Below, in pieces: positions 17,474 through 27,283 of a DNA stretch of 35,222 nt. Where the stretch lies: NCBI GenBank assembly GCA_016290385.1, contig JAEETO010000013.1, positions 1 through 35,222 on the forward strand, written 5' to 3'. The position numbers were made by a program, and so were the translations under genes. This stretch comes from Bacteroidales bacterium. GTDB lineage: Bacteria > Bacteroidota > Bacteroidia > Bacteroidales > UBA932. Below the pieces are notes generated by a model, which was given only the letters and a program-made list of their open reading frames with translations, was not told where the DNA came from and ran no database searches. Every line of letters begins with the position of its first letter. Position 1 is the stretch's first letter.

Positions 17474-18166
17474 ATGAAAAAAAGCCTTATACTCGTCATG
17501 GCCCTTCTGGGCTTCTGCAGCGCGCTTTCCGCGCAGAATGTCATTCATCATCAGCGCGGGGAAGACCTGCAGCAGTATCTGCTCGACAGCATCAAGTTCG
17601 TCATGCCCGGCTATCAGTCGGGAATCGTGAAGTTCAAGGACGGCTCCTTCGCCCGCTCACCGATCAACATCTCTACCATCGAGCAGCGGATCTATTTCCT
17701 GAATCCTTCGAATGAAGTGCAGGTCCTCACCAACGAGGATCAGGTCGTCTATGTCTTCGTGGATGCGCGGACTTTCCTCAAAAGCCGCTACGGTTACGTG
17801 GAGAAGATCGTGCCCATCGGCGATGTGTCTCTGGGTGCAGTACGCCGTGTCTCTTTCCTGGAAACGGAGAAGAAAGGCGCGTACGGCGCCCCTACGCATA
17901 CGTCTTCCGTGACGACCATCGGGTCTATCCAGGAAGGCGGTGTCATGTACACGCTGAACGTGGACCAGACCACCCCTTTCCTCTACAAGGTCATCCCTTA
18001 TCTCTGCAAGGAAGACAAGATCCTGCTGTCCAACAAGAAGAACCTCATCAAGTGTTTCCCGGACAAGAAAGAAACGATCGAAAACTACCTGAAGGAAAAT
18101 TCCGTCGATTTCGAATCGCTGGATGACATGCGGCAATTGTTTGAAGCGCTCCGTGAAGATCGGTAA
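17474..18166 (+). CDS. Secreted protein of unknown function
   Basis: Signal peptide MKKSLILVMALLGFCSALSAQ; TATATTTG -7-like element at 17455-17462; overlaps the dusB start. Confidence 0.8.
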   Translation: MKKSLILVMALLGFCSALSAQNVIHHQRGEDLQQYLLDSIKFVMPGYQSGIVKFKDGSFARSPINISTIEQRIYFLNPSNEVQVLTNEDQVVYVFVDARTFLKSRYGYVEKIVPIGDVSLGAVRRVSFLETEKKGAYGAPTHTSSVTTIGSIQEGGVMYTLNVDQTTPFLYKVIPYLCKEDKILLSNKKNLIKCFPDKKETIENYLKENSVDFESLDDMRQLFEALREDR

Positions 18167-19127
18167 CATAGACCTGGGAGAGCGGCCGGTGCTGCTGGCG
18201 CCGATGGAAGACGTCACGGACGCTTCTTTCCGTTACATCTGCAAGCAGTTCGGGGCCGACATGATGTATACCGAGTTCATCTCGTCGGACGGCCTGATCC
18301 GCGACGCGGCCAAGACCATCGCCAAGATGCAGGTGACCGACGAGGAACGTCCCATCGGCATCCAGATCTACGGCCACATTCCCGATGCGATGGTGGAAGC
18401 CGCCGTCCGTGCCGAAGAGGCGCATCCCGACCTGATCGACATCAATTTCGGCTGTCCCGTCAACAAGATTGCCCGCCGCGGCGCCGGCAGCGGCATGATG
18501 CGTTATCCCGACCAGATGGTCGAGATTACGCGCCGCGTGGTCGAAGCCGTGAAACTCCCCGTGACCGTGAAGACGCGCCTGGGCTGGGACGAAGACAGCA
18601 AGATCATCGTGGAACTGGCCGAGCGTCTGCAGGACGCCGGCATCGCCGCTCTCACGATCCACGGCCGCACGCGTGCCCAATTATATAAAGGTGTAGCCGA
18701 CTGGACCCTCATCGGGGAAGTGAAGCGTAATCCGCGCATGCATATCCCGATTATCGGCAACGGTGACATCACCACCCCCGAAGGTGCGAAGGAAGCCTTT
18801 GACCGTTACGGCGTCGACGGCATCATGATCGGCCGGGCCAGCTTCGGCCATCCCTGGATCTTCCGGGAGGTGAAGCATTATCTGGCCACGGGCGAACTGT
18901 TGCCTCCCATGAGCGTGCGCGAGCGCGTGGACCTGGCCAAGCGCCATCTGGCCAAATCGCTGGCCTGCAAGGGCGACCGGGTAGGCATCTTCGAGATGCG
19001 CCGTCACCTGAGCTGTTATTTCAAAGGACTCGAGAATTTCAAGGAAACCCGTCTCAAGCTGGTGACCTCGACCGATCCCGCCGAGCTTTATGCGACGCTC
19101 GACCATATTGCGGAGGTGTGGGGATGA
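18153..19127 (+). CDS. dusB: tRNA-dihydrouridine synthase
   Basis: GTG start giving MKIGNIDLGERPVLLAPMEDVTDASFR; INFGCPVNKI, VKTRLGWD, IHGRTRAQLYKG (ORF opens at 18123). Confidence 0.9.
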   Translation: MKIGNIDLGERPVLLAPMEDVTDASFRYICKQFGADMMYTEFISSDGLIRDAAKTIAKMQVTDEERPIGIQIYGHIPDAMVEAAVRAEEAHPDLIDINFGCPVNKIARRGAGSGMMRYPDQMVEITRRVVEAVKLPVTVKTRLGWDEDSKIIVELAERLQDAGIAALTIHGRTRAQLYKGVADWTLIGEVKRNPRMHIPIIGNGDITTPEGAKEAFDRYGVDGIMIGRASFGHPWIFREVKHYLATGELLPPMSVRERVDLAKRHLAKSLACKGDRVGIFEMRRHLSCYFKGLENFKETRLKLVTSTDPAELYATLDHIAEVWG

Positions 19128-20167
19128 TACTGAGCCGCGTTTTCCTTTTTCCGTACTGGCTGGTGCTCAAGCTCCGCAACGCCCTTTGGGACAGCGGTCG
19201 CCGGAAGGCTGTGCAGCATCCTGTGCCGGTGATTTCGGTGGGCAACCTGACCGTGGGCGGCACCGGCAAGACCCCGATGGTGGAATATCTCTGCCATATA
19301 CCGCGTGAAGGTGCCCGCGTGGCCGTGCTTTCACGCGGATATAAGCGCAAGAGCCGGGGCTTCCGCCTGGTGGAGCCCGGCGACAAGGCTTCCCTCTGCG
19401 GCGATGAGCCCCTGCAGATCAAGCGCAAGTTTCCCGACCTGCTGGTGGCGGTCGACAAGGACCGCAACCGCGGCGTGAAACAGCTCCTGTCGCTGCCCGG
19501 AACGCAGCGTCCCGACATCATCCTGCTGGACGATGGTTTCCAGTACCGCAAGCTGAAGCCCGCGCTCAACCTGCTGCTGGTCGATTACAACCGTCCCGTG
19601 TTCGACGACCAGCTGCTGCCACTGGGCCGCCTGCGCGACCTGCCCGAGCAGATCCGCCGTGCCGACGCTGTGGTCGTCACCAAGACGCCCGGCCTGGTGG
19701 ACGACTGGGACCGCGAGCAGATGCGCCAGCACCTGCGCCTGCGGCCCGACCAGCCGCTCTTCTTCACGGCGATCCGCCATGTCGCGCCGGAGCCCGTCTT
19801 CCCCGAAGAGGCCGACAAGCGCTATCTTTATTCCAAGGAAGCCTTTCTGTTTACCGGCATCGCGGACGACCGACCCCTCCGCGTGCATCTCGTCGACCAG
19901 TATGTCCACATCGATCATAAGCGCTTCGGCGACCATCACCGCTTTACCTGGCTGGACCAGCGCGCCTTGCGGCGGTATGCGCACAAGCATCCCCGCACCG
20001 TGCTGCTGACCACCGAAAAAGATGCGATGCGCCTGCTTCACTGCACGCATCTGGGCCCGGAAGTCCGCACCCGCCTGTTCTGTCTCCCCATCGTCACCAG
20101 CTTCCAAAGTCCTGAGGAAGAAGCCACTTTCGCAAAATTAATTTGCCGGAGTGAAAATTATTCGTAA
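19124..20167 (+). CDS. lpxK: Tetraacyldisaccharide 4'-kinase
   Basis: VPVISVGNLTVGGTGKTPMVEYL Walker A; ILLDDGFQYRKLKPALNLLLVDYNRP. Confidence 0.93.
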   Translation: MILSRVFLFPYWLVLKLRNALWDSGRRKAVQHPVPVISVGNLTVGGTGKTPMVEYLCHIPREGARVAVLSRGYKRKSRGFRLVEPGDKASLCGDEPLQIKRKFPDLLVAVDKDRNRGVKQLLSLPGTQRPDIILLDDGFQYRKLKPALNLLLVDYNRPVFDDQLLPLGRLRDLPEQIRRADAVVVTKTPGLVDDWDREQMRQHLRLRPDQPLFFTAIRHVAPEPVFPEEADKRYLYSKEAFLFTGIADDRPLRVHLVDQYVHIDHKRFGDHHRFTWLDQRALRRYAHKHPRTVLLTTEKDAMRLLHCTHLGPEVRTRLFCLPIVTSFQSPEEEATFAKLICRSENYS

Positions 20168-20172
20168 ATTTG
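20143..20172 (+). promoter_or_regulatory. Bacteroidota-type promoter TTG-N19-TAAATTTG for the rplM operon
   Basis: TTG 20143-20145, 19-nt spacer, TAAATTTG 20165-20172, upstream of the rplM start at 20234. Confidence 0.7.
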
Positions 20173-20233
20173 CAGCCCCCAAAAAAGCGGGGAATCGCAA
20201 CAAATTTACAGTATTAACCTAAAAATCAACAAA

Positions 20234-20686
20234 GTGGACACTTTAAGCTACAAGACCATTTCCGCCAATAGCGGTACCGTCAAGAAAGAATGGTACGTTA
20301 TTGATGCGACCGATCAGGTGCTTGGACGTCTCGCTTCCCGCGTTGCCCTTGTCCTCCGTGGCAAGAACAAACCGGATTTCACGCCGCACGTGGACTGTGG
20401 TGACAACGTCATCATCGTCAACGCCGACAAGATCCGCCTCACCGGCAAGAAGCTGACCGACAAAGTGTACGTCCGTCACACCGGTTATCCCGGTGGACAG
20501 CGTTTCGCTACGCCCAAGGATATGTTCGACCGCAAGCCGACCTTTGTCGTGGAGCATGCCATCAAGGGAATGCTTCCGAAGAACCGCCTCGGTGCCGAGC
20601 TGTTCCGCAACCTCTATGTCTATGCAGGACCGGAGCACCCGCACGAAGCCCAGCAACCCAAACCCCTCACGTTAAACGAAATTTAA
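20234..20686 (+). CDS. rplM: 50S ribosomal protein L13
   Basis: [48 protein letters not shown] start. Confidence 0.96.
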   Translation: MDTLSYKTISANSGTVKKEWYVIDATDQVLGRLASRVALVLRGKNKPDFTPHVDCGDNVIIVNADKIRLTGKKLTDKVYVRHTGYPGGQRFATPKDMFDRKPTFVVEHAIKGMLPKNRLGAELFRNLYVYAGPEHPHEAQQPKPLTLNEI

Positions 20687-20695
20687 GACAGAGTA

Positions 20696-21085
20696 ATGGA
20701 AGTAATCAACGCCCTTGGAAGACGTAAATCAGCAGTTGCTCGCGTCTATTTGAACACCGGTTCCGGCAATATCACCATCAACGACCGTACGCTTGATGAG
20801 TATTTCAAGGAAGATACCTTGAAGTATATTGTCAACCAGCCGCTCGCCCTGACCAACACCCTCGGCCAGTTCGATCTGAAGATCAACGTCGACGGTGGCG
20901 GCATCAAGGGCCAGGCAGAGGCCATCCGCCTCGGTATCGCCCGCGCTCTGTGCAAGGTCGACGCCGAAGCCTATCGCCCCATCCTGAAGTCGAACGGCTT
21001 CATGACCCGCGACGCCCGTGAAGTCGAGCGTAAGAAACCGGGCCAGCCTGGTGCTCGCAGACGCTTCCAGTTCAGCAAACGTTAG
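20696..21085 (+). CDS. rpsI: 30S ribosomal protein S9
   Basis: [13 protein letters not shown]...[17 protein letters not shown]. Confidence 0.97.
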   Translation: MEVINALGRRKSAVARVYLNTGSGNITINDRTLDEYFKEDTLKYIVNQPLALTNTLGQFDLKINVDGGGIKGQAEAIRLGIARALCKVDAEAYRPILKSNGFMTRDAREVERKKPGQPGARRRFQFSKR

Positions 21086-21257
21086 TCAATTGACACTGAT
21101 TTACATTTGCACAGCCTGAATTCAAAACGAAGGGATCCATCAAGGCTACCCGCCGTTTGTTCAGCTGCGGAAAATCCAGGAGACCGGCCTCAAAATGATA
21201 TAGTGCCGCTACTCCGGATTGAAGAAAAGAGAAAAACAAAAATTAAAAAAACCAACA

Positions 21258-22067
21258 ATGTCTAGAACCAATTTCCAAGACTTACTCGATGCAGGTGTTC
21301 ACTTCGGTCACCTGAAGCGTAAATGGAATCCCAAGATGGCTCCGTATATCTTCATGGAGAAAAACGGGATCCATATCATCGACCTGCACAAAACTGTCGT
21401 CAAGATAGACGAGGCAGCGAACGTGATGAAGCAGCTTGCACATGCAGGCCGCAAGATCCTGTTCGTGGCCACCAAGAAACAGGCCAAGGATATCGTCGCG
21501 GAGTGCGCACAGAAGGTCAACATGCCGTATGTGACCGAGCGCTGGGCCGGTGGCATGCTCACCAACTTCCCCACCATCCGCAAAGCCGTCAAGAAAATGA
21601 ACACCATCGACAAGATGATGACTGACGGTACCTTCGAGACCCTGGCCAAACGCGAGCGTCTCCAGATCTCGCGCCAGCGTGCGAAACTCGAGAAGAACCT
21701 CGGTTCCATCGCCGACCTCAACCGCCTTCCTTCCGCCATCTTCGTCGTGGACGTCCAGAAAGAGATCAACGCCGTCCGCGAAGCCAATCGTCTGAACATT
21801 CCCGTTATCGCAATGGTTGATACATGTTGCGACCCGACCACGATTGATTATGTGATTCCGGCCAATGACGATGCGGCTAAATCCATCCAGCTGATCACCG
21901 AGACCCTTTGCAACGCCGTTGCCGAAGGTCTGGAAGAGCGCAGGATCGAGAAGGAAAAAGAGAAAGATGAGGCTCCTGCCAAAGAAGAAGCCCCTGTCGC
22001 CCCGAAGCGCCCCCGCAAGGCTGCTCCCAAGGCTGAAGTCGCTGCAGAACCCAAGGAAGAAGAGTAA
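21258..22067 (+). CDS. rpsB: 30S ribosomal protein S2
   Basis: MSRTNFQDLLDAGVHFGHLKRKWNPKMAPYIF; acidic/Ala-Lys C-terminal tail. Confidence 0.97.
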   Translation: MSRTNFQDLLDAGVHFGHLKRKWNPKMAPYIFMEKNGIHIIDLHKTVVKIDEAANVMKQLAHAGRKILFVATKKQAKDIVAECAQKVNMPYVTERWAGGMLTNFPTIRKAVKKMNTIDKMMTDGTFETLAKRERLQISRQRAKLEKNLGSIADLNRLPSAIFVVDVQKEINAVREANRLNIPVIAMVDTCCDPTTIDYVIPANDDAAKSIQLITETLCNAVAEGLEERRIEKEKEKDEAPAKEEAPVAPKRPRKAAPKAEVAAEPKEEE

Positions 22068-22087
22068 ACTTTAATCGTACGTACACC

Positions 22088-23086
22088 ATGGAAATCAAAG
22101 CACTTGATGTCGCAAAACTGCGCAAGATGACCGGTGCCGGCATGATGGATTGCAAGAAAGCCCTTGTCGAGGCTGAAGGCGATTTCGACCGCGCCCAGGA
22201 AATCATCCGTGAAAAAGGCAAGCTCGTGGCCGCCAAGCGCGCTGACCGCGAAACCACCGAAGGTGCCGTGAAGGCCCGCGTGGCCGACGGTAAAGGTATC
22301 CTCGTCTGCCTCGGCTGCGAGACCGACTTCGTGTCGCAGAACGCCGAGTTCCAGGCCCTGGCCAATGCCATCGCCGACGCAGCCATCGCCGCCTGCCCGG
22401 CCGACCTTGAAGGCCTCAAGGCCTGCAAGCTCGCCAACGGCGAAACCGTGGAAGAAGCCATCTCCCAGCAGACCGGCAAGAGCGGTGAGAAACACACCCT
22501 CGCTTTCTACGGCAAACTCGAAGCTCCCTATGTGGCTTCCTATATCCACACCACCAACGGCAAGCTCGGCGCCATCGTGGCCTTCAACAAGCCCATCGAC
22601 GAGGAACTCGCCAAAGGTATCGCCATCCAGGTCGTGACCATGAATCCGGTGTCGGTCTCCGCTGAAGACTGCCCGGCAGAGGTCGTCGAGAAAGAGCGCC
22701 AGGTCGCCATCGAGAAGACCAAGGAAGAGCAGGTGCGCAAAGCTGTGGAGAACGCGCTCAAGAAGGCTGGCATCAACCCGGCTCACTGCGACAGCGAAGA
22801 CCACATCGAAAGCAACACCGCCAAAGGCTGGCTTACCCCGGAAATGGCCCAGAAGGCCCGCGAGATCATCGCCAAGGTTTCGGCCGAGAAGGCTGCCAAC
22901 CTGCCCGAGCAGATGATTCAGAACATCGCTGCCGGCCGCGTCCAGAAGTTCTTCAAGGAGAGCACCCTGGAGCAGCAGGAGTACCAGATGGGCGATGGCA
23001 AGACCCCTGTCAAGGACGTTCTCGCCGCCGCCGACAAGGACGCGAAGATCCTTGCCTTCTACCGCTTCTCTTTGACTGACGAGTAA
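22088..23086 (+). CDS. tsf: Elongation factor Ts
   Basis: VAKLRKMTGAGMMDCKKALVEAEGDFDRAQEIIREKG; GCETDFVSQN. Confidence 0.97.
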   Translation: MEIKALDVAKLRKMTGAGMMDCKKALVEAEGDFDRAQEIIREKGKLVAAKRADRETTEGAVKARVADGKGILVCLGCETDFVSQNAEFQALANAIADAAIAACPADLEGLKACKLANGETVEEAISQQTGKSGEKHTLAFYGKLEAPYVASYIHTTNGKLGAIVAFNKPIDEELAKGIAIQVVTMNPVSVSAEDCPAEVVEKERQVAIEKTKEEQVRKAVENALKKAGINPAHCDSEDHIESNTAKGWLTPEMAQKAREIIAKVSAEKAANLPEQMIQNIAAGRVQKFFKESTLEQQEYQMGDGKTPVKDVLAAADKDAKILAFYRFSLTDE

Positions 23087-23101
23087 TCGTTGTTACACAA
23101 T

Positions 23102-23133
23102 AAAAAAAGCCGGCTTTTTTGCCGGCTTTTTTT
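23102..23133. terminator. Bidirectional terminator between convergent tsf and kbl
   Basis: Perfect 13-bp stem AAAAAAAGCCGGC/GCCGGCTTTTTTT (23102-23114/23121-23133). Confidence 0.92.
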
Positions 23134-24322
23134 ATTTGATCACGCCAAGTTCCTTTCCGATCTTGGTGAAGGCCTCGACGCATTTGTCGAGGTGTTCTTT
23201 TTCATGGCCGGCCGATACTTGGACGCGGATGCGGGCCTGGCCTTTCGGGACCACCGGGTAGTAGAAGCCGGTGACATAGATGCCTTCTTCCTGGAGACGG
23301 GCAGCCATCTTCTGCGAGAGCGGCGCGTCGTAGAGCATCACGGCACAGATGGCCGACTGCGTGGGCTTGATGTCGAAGCCGGCGGCTTTCATGCGGCCGA
23401 TGAAGTATTCGGTATTGGCGTGCAGCTTGTCCTGGAGTTTGTTGGTGGCGCTCATCATCTCGAACATCTTGATGCCGGCGGCGGCAATCATCGGCGGAAT
23501 CGAGTTGGAGAACAGGTACGGGCGCGAACGTTGGCGCAGCATGGCGATGATCTCTTTCTTGCCGGTGGTGAAACCGCCGACGGCGCCGCCGAAGCTCTTG
23601 CCCAGGGTGCCGGTGAGGATCTCGATCTTGCCGCGGAGGTTGAACTGCTCGGTGGTGCCGCGGCCCGTCTTGCCGACCACGCCGGCCGAGTGCGACTCGT
23701 CGACCATCACCATGGCGTTGTACTTGGTGGCCAGGGCGTAGATCTTGTCGAGCGGGGCGACGTTGCCGTCCATTGAGAACACGCCGTCGGTGACGATCAG
23801 GCGGTGGCGCTGGGCCTGGGCCGTCTTGAGGCAGTTCTCCAGCTCTTCCATGTTGGCGTTGGCATAGCGGTAGCGCTGAGCCTTGCACAGGCGTACGCCG
23901 TCGATGATGGAGGCGTGGTTCAGGGCGTCGGAGATGATGGCGTCGTGCTCGTCGAGCAGCGGTTCGAAGACACCGCCGTTGGCGTCGAAGCAGGAGGCGT
24001 AGAGGATGGCGTCTTCCGTGCCGAAGAACTCGGAGATCTTTTTCTCCAGCTCCTTGTGGAGGTCGCCGGTGCCGCAGATGAAGCGGACGGACGACATGCC
24101 GTAGCCGTGGGTGTCGAGGGCTTCCTTGGCGGCTTCCACGAGCTCCTTGCTGTTGGCGAGCCCGAGGTAGTTGTTGGCGCAGAAATTCAGGACATCCTTG
24201 CCGGGGGCCACCTTGATGGCTGCCTGCTGGGCGGAGGTGATGACACGCTCCTCCTTGTACAAGCCGGCTTCGCGGATGGACTGAAGCTCGGCTTCCAGAT
24301 ACTTTTGAAAATCGTTATACAT
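23132..24322 (-). CDS. kbl: Glycine C-acetyltransferase (2-amino-3-ketobutyrate CoA ligase)
   Basis: NFCANNYLGLANSKEL, SSVRFICGTGDLHKELE, DESHSAGVVG, TGTLGKSFGGAVGGF, YPVVPKGQARIRVQVSAGH. Confidence 0.93.
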   Translation of the reverse strand: MYNDFQKYLEAELQSIREAGLYKEERVITSAQQAAIKVAPGKDVLNFCANNYLGLANSKELVEAAKEALDTHGYGMSSVRFICGTGDLHKELEKKISEFFGTEDAILYASCFDANGGVFEPLLDEHDAIISDALNHASIIDGVRLCKAQRYRYANANMEELENCLKTAQAQRHRLIVTDGVFSMDGNVAPLDKIYALATKYNAMVMVDESHSAGVVGKTGRGTTEQFNLRGKIEILTGTLGKSFGGAVGGFTTGKKEIIAMLRQRSRPYLFSNSIPPMIAAAGIKMFEMMSATNKLQDKLHANTEYFIGRMKAAGFDIKPTQSAICAVMLYDAPLSQKMAARLQEEGIYVTGFYYPVVPKGQARIRVQVSAGHEKEHLDKCVEAFTKIGKELGVIK

Positions 24323-24420
24323 GGTAAATTGTTTTCAGTATGACAAAATTATGAAAATTTGGGTTTTTCCGCAAAAATTACTTACTTTGCATAATATACT
24401 ATAACCAAAACCGTTTTATC

Positions 24421-24657
24421 ATGGAAGATATTGCTTCGAAAGTCATCTCGATCATCGTCTATAAATTGGGTGCTGAAGAGACGGAAGTAACGCCCAATGC
24501 CAGCTTCAAGAATGATCTTGGTGCTGATTCGCTCGACACTGTCGAGTTGATCATGGAATTCGAGAAAGAGTTCAACATCACCATTCCCGACGACGTTGCC
24601 GAGAAAATCTCGACCGTCCAGGACGCCATCGACTACATTCAGGCCAACGTTCAGTAA
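24421..24657 (+). CDS. acpP: Acyl carrier protein
   Basis: [30 protein letters not shown], 78 aa. Confidence 0.96.
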   Translation: MEDIASKVISIIVYKLGAEETEVTPNASFKNDLGADSLDTVELIMEFEKEFNITIPDDVAEKISTVQDAIDYIQANVQ

Positions 24658-24663
24658 GACGGC

Positions 24664-25911
24664 GTGAAGCGGGTTGTCATCACAGGCATCGGCACGATCA
24701 ATCCTCTGGGCAGAAATGTTCCAGAGTTTTTTCGCAATCTGGACCAGGGCGTCAGTGGCGCCCGGATGATCAGCCGGTTCGATACAACCAATTTCAAGAC
24801 CAAATTCGCCTGTGAGATTCCGGACTTCCATTCGGAAGGGTTCCCCGATGTTTATGACCGCAAGGAAGCGCGGCGGACCGATCCGTTCACGCAATTTGCG
24901 ATGATTGCCGCCGCCGAGGCGGTCAAAGACAGTCAGATCGACTTGGACAAGACCGACCTGCGGCGGATCGGCGTGGTTGTCGGGTCGGGTGTCGGCGGCC
25001 TCCAGACTTTCAACGACGAAATGCTGGGTTACTTTGAAAACCAGTACCCGCGTTTCAGCCCTTTCCTCGTTCCCAAGTTCATCACGAACATCGCTTCGGG
25101 CCACATCGCCCTCAAGTTCGGCTTCCGGGGCCCTAATTTCGGCGTCTCTTCGGCTTGTGCCACTTCTGCCCATTCCATCCTGACGGCGGCGTCCCAGATC
25201 CAGCTGGGCCGGGCCGACATCATGGTTTCTGGCGGCACGGAGGCCCCGATCACCATTCCCAGTATCGGCGGTTTCAATGCGGCCCATGCCCTTTCCACCA
25301 ACAACGACGAATACCGCACCGCCTCCCGTCCTTTCGACGGGACCCGTGACGGTTTCGTGATCGGTGAGGGTGCGGCCGTCCTGATCGTGGAAGAATACGA
25401 GCATGCCCTGCGGCGCGGCGCGCACATCTATTGCGAGATCGCGGGCTTCGGCATGACTTGCGACGCCTGGCATATCACGGCGCCGCGGGAGGATGGCGAA
25501 AGTGCGGGTGAGGCCATGGAACTCGCGCTCCGCGAGGCAGGCCTGACCCCGGCAGACGTCGATTACATCAATGTCCACGGCACTTCTACGCCGCTGGGCG
25601 ACCTGGCCGAACTGCGGGCCATCCACCGTGTCTTCGGAGACACGGCCTACAAGGTGAATATCAGTTCCACCAAGTCGATGACCGGCCACATGATGGGTGC
25701 GGCAGGCGCTGTCGAGGCCCTGGCCTGCATCCATGCCATCCGGGACGGCGTGATTCCGCCGACCATCAATTTCCGGCACGAAGATCCGCAGATCGACTAC
25801 CGGCTCAACCTCACGCTCAACGAGCGTCAGGAGCGCAGGGTCCGGGTTGCGATCAGCAACAACTTCGGCTTCGGCGGACAGAATGCCTGCCTTGCCTTCC
25901 GGGCTCTTTAG
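24664..25911 (+). CDS. fabF: 3-oxoacyl-ACP synthase II
   Basis: GTG start; KRVVITGIGTINPLG; Cys in GVSSACATSAHS, VHGTSTPLGD, STKSMTGHMMGAAGAVEA, NNFGFGGQNA. Confidence 0.95.
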   Translation: MKRVVITGIGTINPLGRNVPEFFRNLDQGVSGARMISRFDTTNFKTKFACEIPDFHSEGFPDVYDRKEARRTDPFTQFAMIAAAEAVKDSQIDLDKTDLRRIGVVVGSGVGGLQTFNDEMLGYFENQYPRFSPFLVPKFITNIASGHIALKFGFRGPNFGVSSACATSAHSILTAASQIQLGRADIMVSGGTEAPITIPSIGGFNAAHALSTNNDEYRTASRPFDGTRDGFVIGEGAAVLIVEEYEHALRRGAHIYCEIAGFGMTCDAWHITAPREDGESAGEAMELALREAGLTPADVDYINVHGTSTPLGDLAELRAIHRVFGDTAYKVNISSTKSMTGHMMGAAGAVEALACIHAIRDGVIPPTINFRHEDPQIDYRLNLTLNERQERRVRVAISNNFGFGGQNACLAFRAL

Positions 25912-25918
25912 CCAATTA

Positions 25919-27280
25919 TTATAAGAGAATGGAGTACGTCAGCTGGAGCACCGGGTGACGGGCGTCTGCCGTGCCGTTGAGCAGGCTCTGTGTATAGTAA
26001 TAGTAGTCCGCGTAGTAGTAGGTCGCACCCGTGTAGGAGTTGTAGACGCCGATGACCGGCATGATCCACAGGTCGTCGTCGCTCGTGATGCTGCTGGCGT
26101 CCCGTTTGATGAGATCTTGAAGATAGAGGCTGATGTTGGCCGTATAGCACAGGTTGGAACGATCGATGTAGCCGGATTCAAGGTCTTCTTCCTCGATTTC
26201 GGCGAGGGGACCGTAGATACGGTCTCCGGAAGTCGTCTTCGCCCGTTTGCAAGGATACAGGTTGGGGGCGTAATAATCGAACTGCTTGTAGTTTCCCGTA
26301 TATTCGAAGGGAAATTTGACGATGGCTTTGGCGATGAGTATCCGGTCGAGCGGAACCCCGACGGTCTCCGTTTCTGCGAAGCGTTCCAGCATGCTGCGGA
26401 GTTCAACGGCGCTGATGTGCGGCTTGATGCCGCAGTTGCCTTCCATGTAAAGCGCATCCGAGGCCAGGGACTGCTCCAGCGGGCTTGCGCCCGACGAGCA
26501 GATGTTGACGGCATATTGTTCGCCGACCAGGAAATTCTCGGACTTGGAGCGGCGGTTCCCATTCTCGTCGTCGTACTGGTAGGTGAAGTTGATGTACGAT
26601 GAGGAGAGGTCGAAGGTGGTGAGGCGTCCGCCTTCGCAGCCTTCCAGCGGTTCGTCGCAGCGGATGTACAGGCCCTTGAACGCCTTCATGAAGAGTTCGG
26701 CGCTGTCGAGCGTGGCCATCGGGATTTTCAGGAGTTCTTCGCCCAGCTTCTTGTCGAGTTCCACGCTGTAGGAATCGTCGCCGGTGTAAACGACGCCGCC
26801 CAGCGAAAGAACTTCGTGGTCGTAGTCGTCTTCGGTCAGGCTGTTGTTGAAGATCATCGTGGAGTCGAGCACGACTTTCAGGCGGTGTACGTAGAGGTTT
26901 TGCGGGATATAGACTTCCTTGGGGTCGACGACCATGGTGGTGTCACGCGTCAGCATGAGTTTGACGCTGGTCACGCTGGGATTCTTTCCCCAGATAATGG
27001 AGTCGTAGGCCGCGGTCACGGCCATCGCGGCGTCGCTGCGGAAGAGTCCGTACTTGTCGGAACGGATGGCGCCGACCGTGCCCTTCTGGCTTATGGATGT
27101 CTGCAGGCTGTCGGACATCTTGAGGCCGACAGGCAGGTCGAAGGTGGCGGTGCGGATGCTGATATCCTGAACGGGGGGCACCAGTCCGGAGCCCAGGGTA
27201 TAGTCTTTGGTAATGCAGGAAACGAGGCAGGACATAGCCAGCAGTGCTGCCAGTCCGAAGGAAACCCCTGTTTTTTTCAT
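25919..27280 (-). CDS. DUF4270 family lipoprotein
   Basis: MKKTGVSFGLAALLAMSCLVSCITKDYTLGSGLVPP; context next to a short glycogen synthase-like gene. Confidence 0.8.
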   Translation of the reverse strand: MKKTGVSFGLAALLAMSCLVSCITKDYTLGSGLVPPVQDISIRTATFDLPVGLKMSDSLQTSISQKGTVGAIRSDKYGLFRSDAAMAVTAAYDSIIWGKNPSVTSVKLMLTRDTTMVVDPKEVYIPQNLYVHRLKVVLDSTMIFNNSLTEDDYDHEVLSLGGVVYTGDDSYSVELDKKLGEELLKIPMATLDSAELFMKAFKGLYIRCDEPLEGCEGGRLTTFDLSSSYINFTYQYDDENGNRRSKSENFLVGEQYAVNICSSGASPLEQSLASDALYMEGNCGIKPHISAVELRSMLERFAETETVGVPLDRILIAKAIVKFPFEYTGNYKQFDYYAPNLYPCKRAKTTSGDRIYGPLAEIEEEDLESGYIDRSNLCYTANISLYLQDLIKRDASSITSDDDLWIMPVIGVYNSYTGATYYYADYYYYTQSLLNGTADARHPVLQLTYSILL

Positions 27281-27283
27281 CTC

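Noticed and set aside
23132-24322. Idea that the alpha-oxoamine synthase next to acpP-fabF is a serine palmitoyltransferase for sphingolipids
   Set aside because: Motifs (ITSAQQAAI, NFCANNYLGLAN, SSVRFICGT, ALNHASIIDGVRLCKA, YPVVPKGQARIR) match E. coli-type Kbl very closely along the whole length.
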